Shown piece by piece: positions 46,673 through 57,492 of a DNA stretch of 64,000 bases; the stretch's first letter is position 1, and every line of letters starts with the position of its first letter. A program made the position numbers and the translations under genes. This DNA is from Gammaproteobacteria bacterium. GTDB lineage: Bacteria > Pseudomonadota > Gammaproteobacteria > Pseudomonadales > Pseudohongiellaceae. The notes under the pieces are model-generated. The model was not told the DNA's origin and made no database searches. It worked only from the letters and a program-made list of their open reading frames with translations. The DNA is taken from assembly GCA_021773355.1 (NCBI GenBank), contig JAJFKE010000023.1, positions 186,001 through 250,000 of the forward strand. Direction: 5' to 3'.

Positions 46673-49600
46673 TGCTTACTCAATTGGTTCAGTTTGCTCT
46701 CAGCCAACGGTTGATGACGGCACTGCTGGTGCTGTTATTGATAGGTTTCGGTACCCGGGCATTGCTTGACTTGCCTATCGATGCATTTCCGGATATTTCT
46801 CCAACCCAGGTTAAAATTATCATCAAGTCCCCTGGCATGACTCCGGAAGAGGTCGAATCACTGATTACCCAGCCGATCGAAGTTGAATTGCTCGGTATTC
46901 CCCGCAAGACCGTGCTGCGCTCCATCTCAAAGTATGCCCTTAGCTCCATTACTCTGGACTTTGAAGAAGGCACCGATATTTACTGGGCAAGGCAACAAGT
47001 AGCCGAGCGGATAAACAATGTATGGGATGATCTGCCCGGTGATGTAGCCGGTGGTCTGGCGCCGATGAGTACGCCTCTCGGTGATATGTTCATGTTTACT
47101 GTCGAAAGCGATACATTATCTTTACAGGAAAAACGCTTTCTTGTGGATTGGACGCTAAGGCCGGCATTAAGAACCGTGACAGGTGTTGCCGATGTCAACG
47201 CGCTGGGTGGATTCGTAAAGACCTACCAGGTGATGCCACGGACGGCAGCAATGGTGCGACTCGAGATTACCAATCGCAATATCGCCGAAGCCCTGCTGGC
47301 CAATAATAAGAACGATGGTGCGGGGCGCATTAATCAGGGTGAAGAAGCCATGCTTGTGCGAGTGGCCGCCGCTATCGGCGGACTGGAAGATATTGGCAAT
47401 ATTCTGGTGGAGAATTCCTACAGTGAAATGATACCGCTGTCAGAAGTGGCCGACATTTCAATCGGAGCCCTGGAGCGATACGGTTCGGTAACGGCAGACG
47501 GAAAATCTGAAGCTGTGCAGGGTCTGGTAATCAGTCTACGGGGGGCGAACGCGAGAGAAGTAGTAAACGGAGTCAGACTCAAGCTTGAAGAATTAGAACC
47601 GACGCTGCCAGAAGGAACCAGCATCAACGTTTTTTACGATCGAAGTGTGTTAATCGAAGGCGCGGTGAGTACTGTCTCGAAGGCACTGATAGAAGCGGTG
47701 GCATTGGTTATCATTTTGCTAGTCCTGTTTCTAGGCAACTGGCGGGCCGCACTAACAGCTGCTGCGATCCTGCCATTGTCCGCCCTGGTCACCTTCCTGA
47801 TGATGAACAGCATAGGCATGAGCGCCAATCTTATGAGCCTTGGCGGGTTGGTGATTGCCATAGGTATTCTGGTGGATTCCTCCATCGTGATTGTCGAAAA
47901 CATTGTCTCTGCACTGGCATCAGGTCAAGCCAGCACAGGTAGATTGCCGCGATTACACATTATCTTCCGCGCAGTTAAGGACGTAGCCATACCCGTTACT
48001 TCTGGAATTCTCATTATCGTTATCGTGTTTCTTCCCCTATTAACTCTTGAAGGGCTTGAAGGCAAGTTGTTCGGGCCGGTTACCCTGACTATCGTATTTG
48101 CATTGCTGGGCTCTTTGCTTTTGTCGCTAACTGTTATTCCGGTTATTGCGTCCTATCTGCTAAAAACCGCGGCCCATGATGATCCGTGGCTAAGCAGAAA
48201 CTTACTCAGGCTCTATCAGCCATTGCTTGCAACAAGCTTGAGGAAACCACAATACGTGCTGGCTCTGGCTGGAATCCTGTTGCTGTTCACAGCGCTGATC
48301 TTTCCCCGTGTAGGCAGAACTTTTATGCCCACTATGGACGAAGGTGACATTATTATTCAGCTGGAGCAGATTCCTTCAATCAATCTCGACACCACGACCC
48401 GCATTGTTCAGCGAGTTGAACGTGCCCTGGTGGACCAAGTGCCGGAGATTACCCGTGTAGTTTCGCGCAGTGGTTCCGATGAGATTGGCATGGATCCCAT
48501 GGGGCTTAATGAAACGGATATGTTCTTGCAGCTAAAGCCCCCCAAGGAATGGCAGGTACGAACCAAGGCAGAGCTGGAAGCTAAGATCCGGGTTGTGATG
48601 GAACAATTTCATGGCATTAACTTCGCTTTTACTCAGCCTATCGATATGCGCATTTCAGAGATGCTCACCGGCTCACGTGGCGACGTAGCTATCAAACTTT
48701 TCGGTGCAGAACTTAACGCATTAAACAGCTATGCCCAAGACATCGCCGAACTGGTGCAGACCATCGACGGCAGCGTCGATACAAATGCCACCATTAACGA
48801 AGGTGCTCAATACTTGCAGGTTTCTGTTAATCGTTACCGTTCTGGTCAGCTAGGGGTGAATGCTGACCAACTTCAGAGCCGATTACGATCGGAAATCGAG
48901 GGTATGCAGGTTGGCACGATACTGGAACGGGGTGCCCGTGTCCCATTGATGCTGCGCTACGCTAAATTAGAGGGTGACGGGCTTGAGCAGATGCGCAACG
49001 ATTTCATTGGGCTCGACGAGGGCGGAGCTATTCCTTTGATCGAAATAGCAGATATTAGTCGGATCGAGGGGCCCGTGAGCATATCTCGGGAATCCGGCCA
49101 GCGATTTGCCGTAATTAGAACCAATGTGGAGGGGCGCGATCTGGTGGGTTTTGTGGAAGAGGCCCAAGCAAAAATCGGTGCGGAGATAACACTGCCGGGG
49201 GGCTATTCCATCGAATGGGGCGGCCAGTTTGAGAACCAACAACGGGCGGCAAAGCGGCTCGCCTTAGTAGTTCCAGTGGCGCTGTTGCTCATTGCTTTTC
49301 TGCTGTTTTTAACCTTCCGTTCCGTTAAGCAGACACTGATAATTCTCTCCAATATCCCCTTTGCACTGACCGGTGGCATTATAGCGCTGTGGATAACGGG
49401 AGAGTTTATTTCGGTCCCGGCTTCAGTAGGCTTTATCGCTCTACTTGGTATTGCGGTGCTGAATGGGGTGGTGCTTATGTCCCATTTCAACTATTTGTTA
49501 GCTAAGGGCCTGGATGTAGCAGATGTAGTTCGTGAGGGCGCGCAGAGGAGATTACGGCCGGTCATGATGACAGCAACGATCTGCGGATTTGGTCTGGTGC

Positions 49601-49758
49601 CCTTATTGCTAGCAAGCGGCCCAGGATCAGAAATTCAAAAGCCATTGGCGATCGTAGTAATTGGCGGCCTGATTAGCTCGACACTGCTAACACTGTTTTT
49701 GCTGCCTATTATTTATTGCCACTTCCATCGACTTAAACCCATAGAGCAAACGGTATGA
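46672..49758 (+). CDS. CzcA/CusA-family heavy-metal RND pump
   Basis: 1028 aa, the normal HME-RND length, with LPIDAFPDISPTQVKIIIKSPGMTPEEVE after TM1 and two 6-TM blocks. The TM4 signature AIGILVDSSIVIVEN resembles the Cu/Ag-type AIGAMVDAAIVMIEN more than the DFGxxVDGAVVMVEN of Zn/Co/Ni pumps, so monovalent copper or silver is a reasonable guess, not a proof. It forms the inner-membrane engine of the tripartite complex encoded by the operon. Confidence 0.92.
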   Translation: MLTQLVQFALSQRLMTALLVLLLIGFGTRALLDLPIDAFPDISPTQVKIIIKSPGMTPEEVESLITQPIEVELLGIPRKTVLRSISKYALSSITLDFEEGTDIYWARQQVAERINNVWDDLPGDVAGGLAPMSTPLGDMFMFTVESDTLSLQEKRFLVDWTLRPALRTVTGVADVNALGGFVKTYQVMPRTAAMVRLEITNRNIAEALLANNKNDGAGRINQGEEAMLVRVAAAIGGLEDIGNILVENSYSEMIPLSEVADISIGALERYGSVTADGKSEAVQGLVISLRGANAREVVNGVRLKLEELEPTLPEGTSINVFYDRSVLIEGAVSTVSKALIEAVALVIILLVLFLGNWRAALTAAAILPLSALVTFLMMNSIGMSANLMSLGGLVIAIGILVDSSIVIVENIVSALASGQASTGRLPRLHIIFRAVKDVAIPVTSGILIIVIVFLPLLTLEGLEGKLFGPVTLTIVFALLGSLLLSLTVIPVIASYLLKTAAHDDPWLSRNLLRLYQPLLATSLRKPQYVLALAGILLLFTALIFPRVGRTFMPTMDEGDIIIQLEQIPSINLDTTTRIVQRVERALVDQVPEITRVVSRSGSDEIGMDPMGLNETDMFLQLKPPKEWQVRTKAELEAKIRVVMEQFHGINFAFTQPIDMRISEMLTGSRGDVAIKLFGAELNALNSYAQDIAELVQTIDGSVDTNATINEGAQYLQVSVNRYRSGQLGVNADQLQSRLRSEIEGMQVGTILERGARVPLMLRYAKLEGDGLEQMRNDFIGLDEGGAIPLIEIADISRIEGPVSISRESGQRFAVIRTNVEGRDLVGFVEEAQAKIGAEITLPGGYSIEWGGQFENQQRAAKRLALVVPVALLLIAFLLFLTFRSVKQTLIILSNIPFALTGGIIALWITGEFISVPASVGFIALLGIAVLNGVVLMSHFNYLLAKGLDVADVVREGAQRRLRPVMMTATICGFGLVPLLLASGPGSEIQKPLAIVVIGGLISSTLLTLFLLPIIYCHFHRLKPIEQTV

Positions 49759-50045
49759 ATACCTTGTTGGTGATCAACCTGAAACCGGAATTGGAAGAAG
49801 ATATGGTCGATTACCTATTGTCGAAAGAGACAGTAGAGGGTTTCACTTCCTACCACGTTCGCGGGCACGGCAGGAATGCAGAGATGTCGTTGGCGGAGCA
49901 GGTCACCGGTCGCCGCAAACGATTGCAATTCGAAATAATTCTGGATGATGCCGCAGTAGTGGATGTAATAGCCGGTCTTGCTGACAATGTAGGGAAAGGT
50001 ATTCATTACTGGCAACTGGCTATCTCAAATGTTGGTAGCGCCTGA
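49755..50045 (+). CDS. DUF3240 family protein (PII-like fold) of the efflux operon
   Basis: 96 aa: LLVINLKPELEEDMVDYLLSKETVEGFTSYHVRGHGRNAEMSLAEQVTGRRKRLQFEIIL. DUF3240 proteins have a PII/CutA-like fold and are found next to CzcCBA-type pumps. Overlaps the pump stop by 4 bp. It may sense or gate metal efflux. Confidence 0.88.
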   Translation: MNTLLVINLKPELEEDMVDYLLSKETVEGFTSYHVRGHGRNAEMSLAEQVTGRRKRLQFEIILDDAAVVDVIAGLADNVGKGIHYWQLAISNVGSA

Positions 50046-50124
50046 TCGAAAAGCAGAACACCGCTTGATCGGACTTTAAGAGCGGTTACCCCATGATTTA
50101 CAAGACGGTGTCTGAACCCATTTC

Positions 50125-50138
50125 TTGACGAGGGTCAG
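50125..50138. promoter_or_regulatory. One-mismatch ANR-like site upstream of zinc-ribbon ORF and katG
   Basis: TTGACGAGGGTCAG differs from the consensus only at the last base and is nearly identical to the box at 44023. It is 66-79 bp before the zinc-ribbon ORF. Confidence 0.4.
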
Positions 50139-50203
50139 CTCATCATGAGCTGTACTACGATACTCTCAGCCAACAGTAGTCTCAAATAGATAAAGGGAAT
50201 GTT

Positions 50204-50344
50204 ATATCAAGAGAAGTTGGAGATCGATATCGTTGTGAGAGTTGCCAAGCAGAGTTGGTCTATGAAAAGCCTTGTCCCTGTGGCGATCAGATGCCGCACT
50301 CGGAAATATGTTGTGGGGAACAGATGAGCAAAGTTCAAGAATAG
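50204..50344 (+). CDS. Small zinc-ribbon (desulforedoxin-like) protein, start codon unclear
   Basis: Not in the ORF track. The frame ending at TAG 50344 reads REVGDRYRCESCQAELVYEK, then PCPCGDQMPHSEICCGEQMS: two CxxC/CxC pairs and a CC pair typical of rubredoxin/desulforedoxin-like metal knuckles. After an in-frame stop at 50177-50179 there is no ATG, GTG or TTG in frame; AAAGGG at 50192-50197 would point to the ATA codon at 50204. An ATG at 50199 is in another frame. Either a rare ATA start, an ATG-to-ATA mutation or a frameshift is involved. Confidence 0.55.
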   Translation: MSREVGDRYRCESCQAELVYEKPCPCGDQMPHSEICCGEQMSKVQE

Positions 50345-52615
<2,271 letters not shown>

Positions 52616-52639
52616 TGGATTGAAGGCGCTTAGTGGACC

Positions 52640-52940
52640 AATTTTGAAGACAGTGAGCAAACCCTTGTCGTTCCGGAAAAGCATATGTATATCTTGTCTT
52701 CTTGGGCAATCGCATTTGAGAAGAATAAACTTTCATCCACACGCGGGCAATAAACTCAGGAACAGTAAGGACTAAGTCGTGGCGCGTGTTTTTAACATGA
52801 TCAGCACCCTCCACTAGCCCTACTTCAGCAATGTGGGACTTTGAGGTTCGATAAACATGCAATATTAAAGAAATGACAAAACCAATCTCAACACCCCATA
52901 GCAATGTCTTGAGTAGATTCTCCGTTTTTGTAACAACCCA
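52640..52940 (-). pseudogene. SulP-family permease remnant
   Basis: The minus strand reads TLLWGVEIGFVISLILHVYR then TSKSHIAEVGLVEGADHVKN, which matches the last TM and STAS entrance of SulP proteins (compare GVEIGVASGVLLSVLMQLVKTSKPHIAVVGRVSGTEHF in the intact gene at 25.0-26.7 kb). A frame change inside CGCGTGTGGATG then gives RVDESLFFSNAIAQED, again SulP. The rest of the gene is absent. Confidence 0.75.
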
Positions 52941-53057
52941 TATAACACTGAATAATTTATTTATCCTAAATCCCACACATGCAGTAAGTTATGTTATTGA
53001 GCTGACGGCTAGTTACGTAATTGAGTACTGCAGGATCAGCTACGGCGCAATGGGACA

Positions 53058-53138
53058 GGAGAGCAGTAGCCTCCCCATGGATCAAAATTAGGCGCGGGGC
53101 AGGATCAAAATTTCGTACCCACTCGATCAATTCGGTCG
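53058..53138 (-). pseudogene. Fragment of a beta-CASP nuclease gene
   Basis: The about 80 bp here align with 5659-5738 inside the intact nuclease gene: for example CCCACTCGATCAATTCGGT occurs in both, and GTAGCxTCCCCATGxATCAAAAT differs by two bases. It corresponds to the LILIHGEATAL region near the C-terminus. No more of the gene is recognisable. Confidence 0.7.
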
Positions 53139-53200
53139 ATAGAAATATCTATTCAAAATTAGAGTATCGACTATCCCGACAGGCCGAAGTCACTGCTACC

Positions 53201-53581
53201 TCAGCCCTGTATTGATTCATTAAGATTTAAGATAGCGTCTTTTACGCATTCGACCAAAATCCTGTCGACTATAGGTTTTTGAACGAAGTCACTTGCCCCA
53301 TCTCGTATGGCTTCAACAGCAATAGATATATCGTTGCCTGATGCCATTAGAACAATAGGCAGATTAGGGGTTATGCTATGTATATTGTCAATCAGCGTCT
53401 TATTAGTCGCCTTAACAGAGAGGTCTTCGGCCAAAATGCAACTTGGCTGCCCTTCAGTCAATCTCTCCAGCAAAATGCCGGGGTTTTGAAACAGAGAAAC
53501 AACGAAGCCTGCCCGACTGAACAATTTATTGAGTGACTCCAGTAGAAGTGGGTCACTGGCCAGGATAAATATCGAGTTCAT
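53201..53581 (-). CDS. Stand-alone, degenerate response-regulator receiver domain
   Basis: 126 aa with the CheY-like pattern of the FixJ/NtrC type: IFILASDPLLLESLNKLF, PIVLMASGNDISIAVEAIRDGASDFVQKPI with the conserved Thr/Ser and Lys regions. The acidic pocket is altered: a single Asp10 replaces the usual pair, and the phospho-acceptor segment reads CILAEDLSVK, with Glu52 where FixJ has Asp and Asp53 one position later. No output domain. It is preceded by a perfect ANR box and lies next to fixJ. It may act as a decoy, phosphate sink or constitutive signal. Confidence 0.75.
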   Translation of the reverse strand: MNSIFILASDPLLLESLNKLFSRAGFVVSLFQNPGILLERLTEGQPSCILAEDLSVKATNKTLIDNIHSITPNLPIVLMASGNDISIAVEAIRDGASDFVQKPIVDRILVECVKDAILNLNESIQG

Positions 53582-53699
53582 GCTTGTTAGTCTGCTGCCT
53601 GTGAAAGGCTATCAATGCGACGAGGAGCCAATTCGAAACGAATAAACTCGTTCTCGGCCCTTCTTTCACGGAATGCTACGACCTGGCGGGTTTTTGGTG

Positions 53700-53713
53700 T
53701 TGATATGAGTCAA
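53700..53713. promoter_or_regulatory. FNR/ANR box upstream of the degenerate receiver gene
   Basis: TTGATATGAGTCAA, exact consensus, centred about 126 bp before ATG 53581 and 50-60 bp after the fixJ stop. Confidence 0.75.
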
Positions 53714-53760
53714 TATCTACCGAAGTAGAGGCATTGGAGGGTGAGACATTGAAAGCAGAT

Positions 53761-54375
53761 TCAGTCTGGCAGCGAGGCAATCATTTTTACCAGTTGAGCA
53801 AGAGAGCGGGCGTCCATCTTCTCCATTACACGAGCACGATGAACTTCAACTGTACGCTGACTTATACTTAATTCTATTGCTATCACTTTATTAGCGTTGC
53901 CTTCGATCATAAAATCCATGACCTCTCTCTCACGAGGGGATAGTTTTAGCAAATTTTCAGCCACGGCTATTTGGACGGAAACACGATCCTTTAACTCATC
54001 GTTAATTTTCAGTGCGCGTTGCACACAATCCAGCAATTCCTGCTCTCGAAAAGGCTTCGAGATAAAATCCATGGCGCCCTTCTTGACAGCCTTTACCGCC
54101 ATGGGAATATCACCATGTCCTGAGATAAAGATGATTGGAAGAGTGGAATTGCGCAGCAAAAGTTCCTCTTGCAATTCGAGCCCGCTCATCACCGGCATTC
54201 GAATATCCAGAATAAGGCAGCCCATTTCATTCGGATCATAGTGCTCTAAAAATGTAACACCTGAATCGTAGGATTTAGCGGCAAGTCCAATTGACCTAAT
54301 AAGCATCTCGAGTGAGTCGCGAACGGCCTCATCATCATCGACAATAATCACTGTTTGTTCGGAGTTAGACTTCAT
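53761..54375 (-). CDS. fixJ: FixJ-type response regulator
   Basis: 204 aa. Receiver domain with DDDEAVRDSLEMLI, phospho-acceptor Asp57 in LILDIRMPVMSG, and Lys in ISKPF; C-terminal LuxR-type HTH (LSPREREVMDFMIEGNANKVIAIELSISQRTVEVHRARVMEKM). This is the FixJ/NarL layout. Its ATG overlaps the kinase stop by 4 bp, so it is coexpressed with the FixL-like kinase. It should activate genes, possibly the FNR/ANR gene, when phosphorylated. Confidence 0.92.
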   Translation of the reverse strand: MKSNSEQTVIIVDDDEAVRDSLEMLIRSIGLAAKSYDSGVTFLEHYDPNEMGCLILDIRMPVMSGLELQEELLLRNSTLPIIFISGHGDIPMAVKAVKKGAMDFISKPFREQELLDCVQRALKINDELKDRVSVQIAVAENLLKLSPREREVMDFMIEGNANKVIAIELSISQRTVEVHRARVMEKMDARSLAQLVKMIASLPD

Positions 54376-55532
54376 TTGATTTCGATTGATGTGGGTAAAA
54401 TAAAGTAGAAGCTGGTTCCTCCTTGAAGATTAGAGAGATAGCCCAATTCTCCACCATGTGCCCGGATGATAGTTTGACAGATAGATAAGCCCATTCCCAT
54501 GCCAGTTTGTTTTGTAGTGAAAAAAGGATCAAATAGACTATCTGCATCATTATCGCTAATACCGGGACCATAGTCAGTAACTGTCACTTTAATACGCTCA
54601 TGCTCACAGTGCTCAGTATGAATTAAAATTTCTCGCTTAACGTCTGGCTTTTCGAGCTTGTATTCGTTTACCGCGTCAATCGAATTCTTGATTAGATTAA
54701 GTACAACTTGTTGGATTTGTATAGAATCACAAACAACCGAAGAAGGTCTAGCATCTAAGTGGAGTTGCAACTCAATATCGCTGTTTCTTGCATCCATCCT
54801 TGCTATCTCGACCACTTCGGCTACTAGTGAATTACAGTCCGAAACCTCTCTTTTTGTATCCTGTTCACGAATCCAGGTACGCAATCCCCGAATTATGTCG
54901 CCTGCTCGCAAAGCCTGGTTTTCGATTTTATCCAATGCTAAAACAACTTCATCTAATTGCTTGTCGTCAGCTTTCAACAATCTGATACAGGCCTTGGCAT
55001 AAGTTGATATCGCTGTCAGCGGCTGATTAATTTCGTGGGCAATTCCAGCGGCCATCTCTCCCATAATCCCTATTCGAGACACATGAGCCAGGTTGTTAAC
55101 CAGCTCGTGAATCTCGTTTTCAGCACTTTCAAGTTTTTCTTCACTTCTTTTCAGATCACTAAGATCCCTAATGATACCGACGAATTTGATGGCTTGCCCG
55201 TCATCATATTTGCCTACTGAGAGGTAGATTTGCAAAAGTGTGCCGTCTTTCTTTAACGCCTCTACTTCTCTGCCGATTCCAATGATTTTCTTCCGGCCTG
55301 TTCTTAGGTGCTCACTGAGATAAGCATCGTGCTGCTCGCGGTTCGGCGACGGCATTAAAAACTTGACGTTGCGACCAATTAGCTCTGCTTGATCATAGCC
55401 AAGCAAGCGCTCTACGGCCTGATTTGCAACTTCAATGATGCCATGACTATCGATGATAAACATCCCCTCGGTTGCTGCATCGATAAGCGCAGTAAACTTG
55501 TCATTTGTTACCAGATTTTCCATATCAATCAC
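54372..55532 (-). CDS. fixL: FixL-like oxygen-sensing PAS histidine kinase
   Basis: 386 aa (GTG 55532 in the track; ATG 55523 is also possible). The single PAS domain matches FixL closely: GYDQAELIGRNVKFLMPSP, REQHDAYLSEHLRTGRKKII, GIGREV. His68 and Arg88 (track numbering) are 20 residues apart, as are the heme-ligating His200 and oxygen-sensing Arg220 of Bradyrhizobium FixL, so heme binding is likely. The kinase part has H-box AAGIAHEINQPLTAIS, N-box NLIKNSIDAV and G-boxes DYGPGISDND, GMGMGLSI. No TM segments: a soluble sensor. It pairs with the overlapping FixJ gene. Confidence 0.9.
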   Translation of the reverse strand: MIDMENLVTNDKFTALIDAATEGMFIIDSHGIIEVANQAVERLLGYDQAELIGRNVKFLMPSPNREQHDAYLSEHLRTGRKKIIGIGREVEALKKDGTLLQIYLSVGKYDDGQAIKFVGIIRDLSDLKRSEEKLESAENEIHELVNNLAHVSRIGIMGEMAAGIAHEINQPLTAISTYAKACIRLLKADDKQLDEVVLALDKIENQALRAGDIIRGLRTWIREQDTKREVSDCNSLVAEVVEIARMDARNSDIELQLHLDARPSSVVCDSIQIQQVVLNLIKNSIDAVNEYKLEKPDVKREILIHTEHCEHERIKVTVTDYGPGISDNDADSLFDPFFTTKQTGMGMGLSICQTIIRAHGGELGYLSNLQGGTSFYFILPTSIEIK

Positions 55533-55684
55533 TAAGTAGTGGTACTTATCACAGGTTTCCTACGTACAAACCACAATAGGCTTATGTATATCCTCGAATA
55601 TCCGCACTAGCTTCCACTTTATACACTTGCTCTAAACCGATCACACTAGTTTACCTGAATAATAACCTGCATAGGACTAAAAAA

Positions 55685-56476
55685 ATGAACGCAATTAGCA
55701 AGTTACATCACAGTAGAAGCGCTGTTAATCCAGAGCTGGTAGCAAGCACACTCTCAGCTATGCCAAACATCCGGGTAACGGCCAAACGGGAAAAAAATGC
55801 CTGTCACGACTGCCGCCTAAACACTCTGTGCTTGTCAAAAAACCTTGATGCTGAAGGTTTAGCTGCCTTGGGCAACATCGTGAAAACGTCCAGTCCGTTA
55901 CGAAAAGGGCAGCACTTATTTAGGCAAGGAGACAATTTCAGCTCTCTTTTTCTCATCAGAAGTGGCTCGGTTAAGTCCTATTCTAATAGCGTTTCCGGCG
56001 ATGAGTTGGGGGTGAACTTCTATTTGCCAGGGGAACTTATTGGCCTCGATGGAGTGTATACGGGAGAGCACGGCAGCGCAGTTATAGCATTAGAAGATAC
56101 TTTCCTCTGCGAACTACCCTACCACGCACTCGAACAACTGTTCACTTCACAACCCTCCATGCATAGATATTTCAATGAGCTTCTATCGAGGCAGATAGTT
56201 CAAGAACATGCAATGACTCTGATGTATAGCCAGAAGACAGCTGATGATCAACTCGTGGCCTTCTTACTTAATCTGTCACAGAGGTTTAAGAGGCTAAAAC
56301 AATCTCCCGCTTCATTTCGACTGCCCATGTCCAGAAAAGACATAGCTGGCTGTCTTGGCCTGGCTCACGAGACTATAAGTCGGTTGTTTTCTGAGTTTCA
56401 GCGTCGCAACTGGATGGAAGTTGATGGTCGGGAAGTAAGGCTGGTAAATTTTCCAAGCGATGGTCTAACGCACTAG
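55685..56476 (+). CDS. anr: FNR/ANR-type oxygen-responsive transcription factor
   Basis: 263 aa of the CRP/FNR family with all four [4Fe-4S] ligands: C40-x2-C43-x5-C49 in ACHDCRLNTLCL, and C142 in EDTFLCELPYHAL, at the same relative spacing as E. coli FNR C20, C23, C29 and C122. The recognition helix AHETISRLFSEFQ keeps the ExxSR residues that read TTGAT half-sites. AGGAC precedes ATG. It lies divergent from fixLJ with a 152-bp gap. Nine exact boxes of matching sequence occur in this window, so it is the probable local master regulator. Confidence 0.93.
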   Translation: MNAISKLHHSRSAVNPELVASTLSAMPNIRVTAKREKNACHDCRLNTLCLSKNLDAEGLAALGNIVKTSSPLRKGQHLFRQGDNFSSLFLIRSGSVKSYSNSVSGDELGVNFYLPGELIGLDGVYTGEHGSAVIALEDTFLCELPYHALEQLFTSQPSMHRYFNELLSRQIVQEHAMTLMYSQKTADDQLVAFLLNLSQRFKRLKQSPASFRLPMSRKDIAGCLGLAHETISRLFSEFQRRNWMEVDGREVRLVNFPSDGLTH

Positions 56477-56566
56477 CAATAAGCTAAGGCAGGCCATCGA
56501 CCCGAGATGGTTTAAGCAAATATAACTAGTCGTAGCCTTGCCTAGAATTCAGAAAAGGGTCTGCAA

Positions 56567-57443
56567 ATGTTGAAGCTTAACAAGATTTTGATAGTCATTG
56601 AGCCAGGTAACGAAAATCAACCAGCCCTGGAAAAAGGTGTCCAACTGGCCAGGCGCAGTGGCTCTGAGCTCGACCTGCTTGTGGCTGACTTCAGTCCGTA
56701 TCTGGAAGATGGTTACTATTTTGACCTAGATCAGGCCAGGCAACTACGCCAGCAACACATCGAAGAAAATTTGATGCAATTGGAAATTCTTACCCAGCCC
56801 TTGAGAGATGAAGGCCTAAAAGTCAGCATATCCGCAAAATGGAGAAATCCTCCCTTCGAACAAATCACTAGCCACATCGCTGAAACCGCCATCGATGTTG
56901 CTGAAGTGCACACGTCACCACCGCAAAATCGCCCGTCTCTTTTTATCGAATGAAGACTGGGAATTAGTAAGGCATTGTTCTATCCCGCTTTTGCTGGTAA
57001 AAGGCAAGCGATGGAAAGACAAGGCAGTGTTTATCGCGTCCGTTGACCCAAATCACCAGCATGAAAAACCCGAATCATTGGATTCGAAACTGATCTCCAG
57101 TTCCCTGGAGTTGTCTGCGCTAATTGACGGCGACGTTCATGTGTTTCATTCCGACTGGGTTCCTCCACTATCTGGCCTGTATCCAATCTCTGTTGACGCG
57201 GCAAATGAAACAGACAAGTTTCACAAGCTCGCAAATTCCCACGGCATTAGCTCTGAGTTCTGCCACTGGTCAGATGTAGAAATAGAAAAGTCTCTACCCG
57301 ACTTAGTCTCAGACTTAGGAGCTAATGTGGTAGTCATGGGCGCTATTTCCAGATCGAGGCTGGACCGAGTGTTAATCGGGAGCACCGCTGAAAGAGTGCT
57401 CGATTGCCTGAATTGTGATGTATTGATCATTAAACCAGACTAG
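56567..57443 (+). pseudogene. Tandem-domain universal stress protein (UspE-like), frameshifted
   Basis: Two track ORFs, 56567-56953 and 56895-57443, are the halves of one about 290-aa double-Usp protein like the intact one at 61295. The first frame reads ILIVIEPGNENQPALEKGVQ to AETAIDVAEV and then loses similarity; the second picks up at LLKCTRHHRKIARLFLSNEDWELVRHCSIPLLLVKGK and ends with the ATP-binding MGAISRSRLDRVLIGSTAERVL. A one-base change near 56893 explains the break. It may be a genuine pseudogene or a sequencing error. It follows anr by 90 bp. Confidence 0.8.
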
Positions 57444-57492
57444 CCCTGTTTCAACTGGCAACAGTGCGGCCGACCAGAATAAAATATCCCTA

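Larger units (their letters stand above)
52616..53200. other. Gene-free stretch with pseudogene debris
   Basis: About 585 bp between katG and the receiver gene. It contains a frameshifted SulP piece and a small piece of a beta-CASP nuclease gene, both on the minus strand and described separately. The track ORF 52401-52976 joins the SulP piece to antisense katG and is not a gene. Confidence 0.6.
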
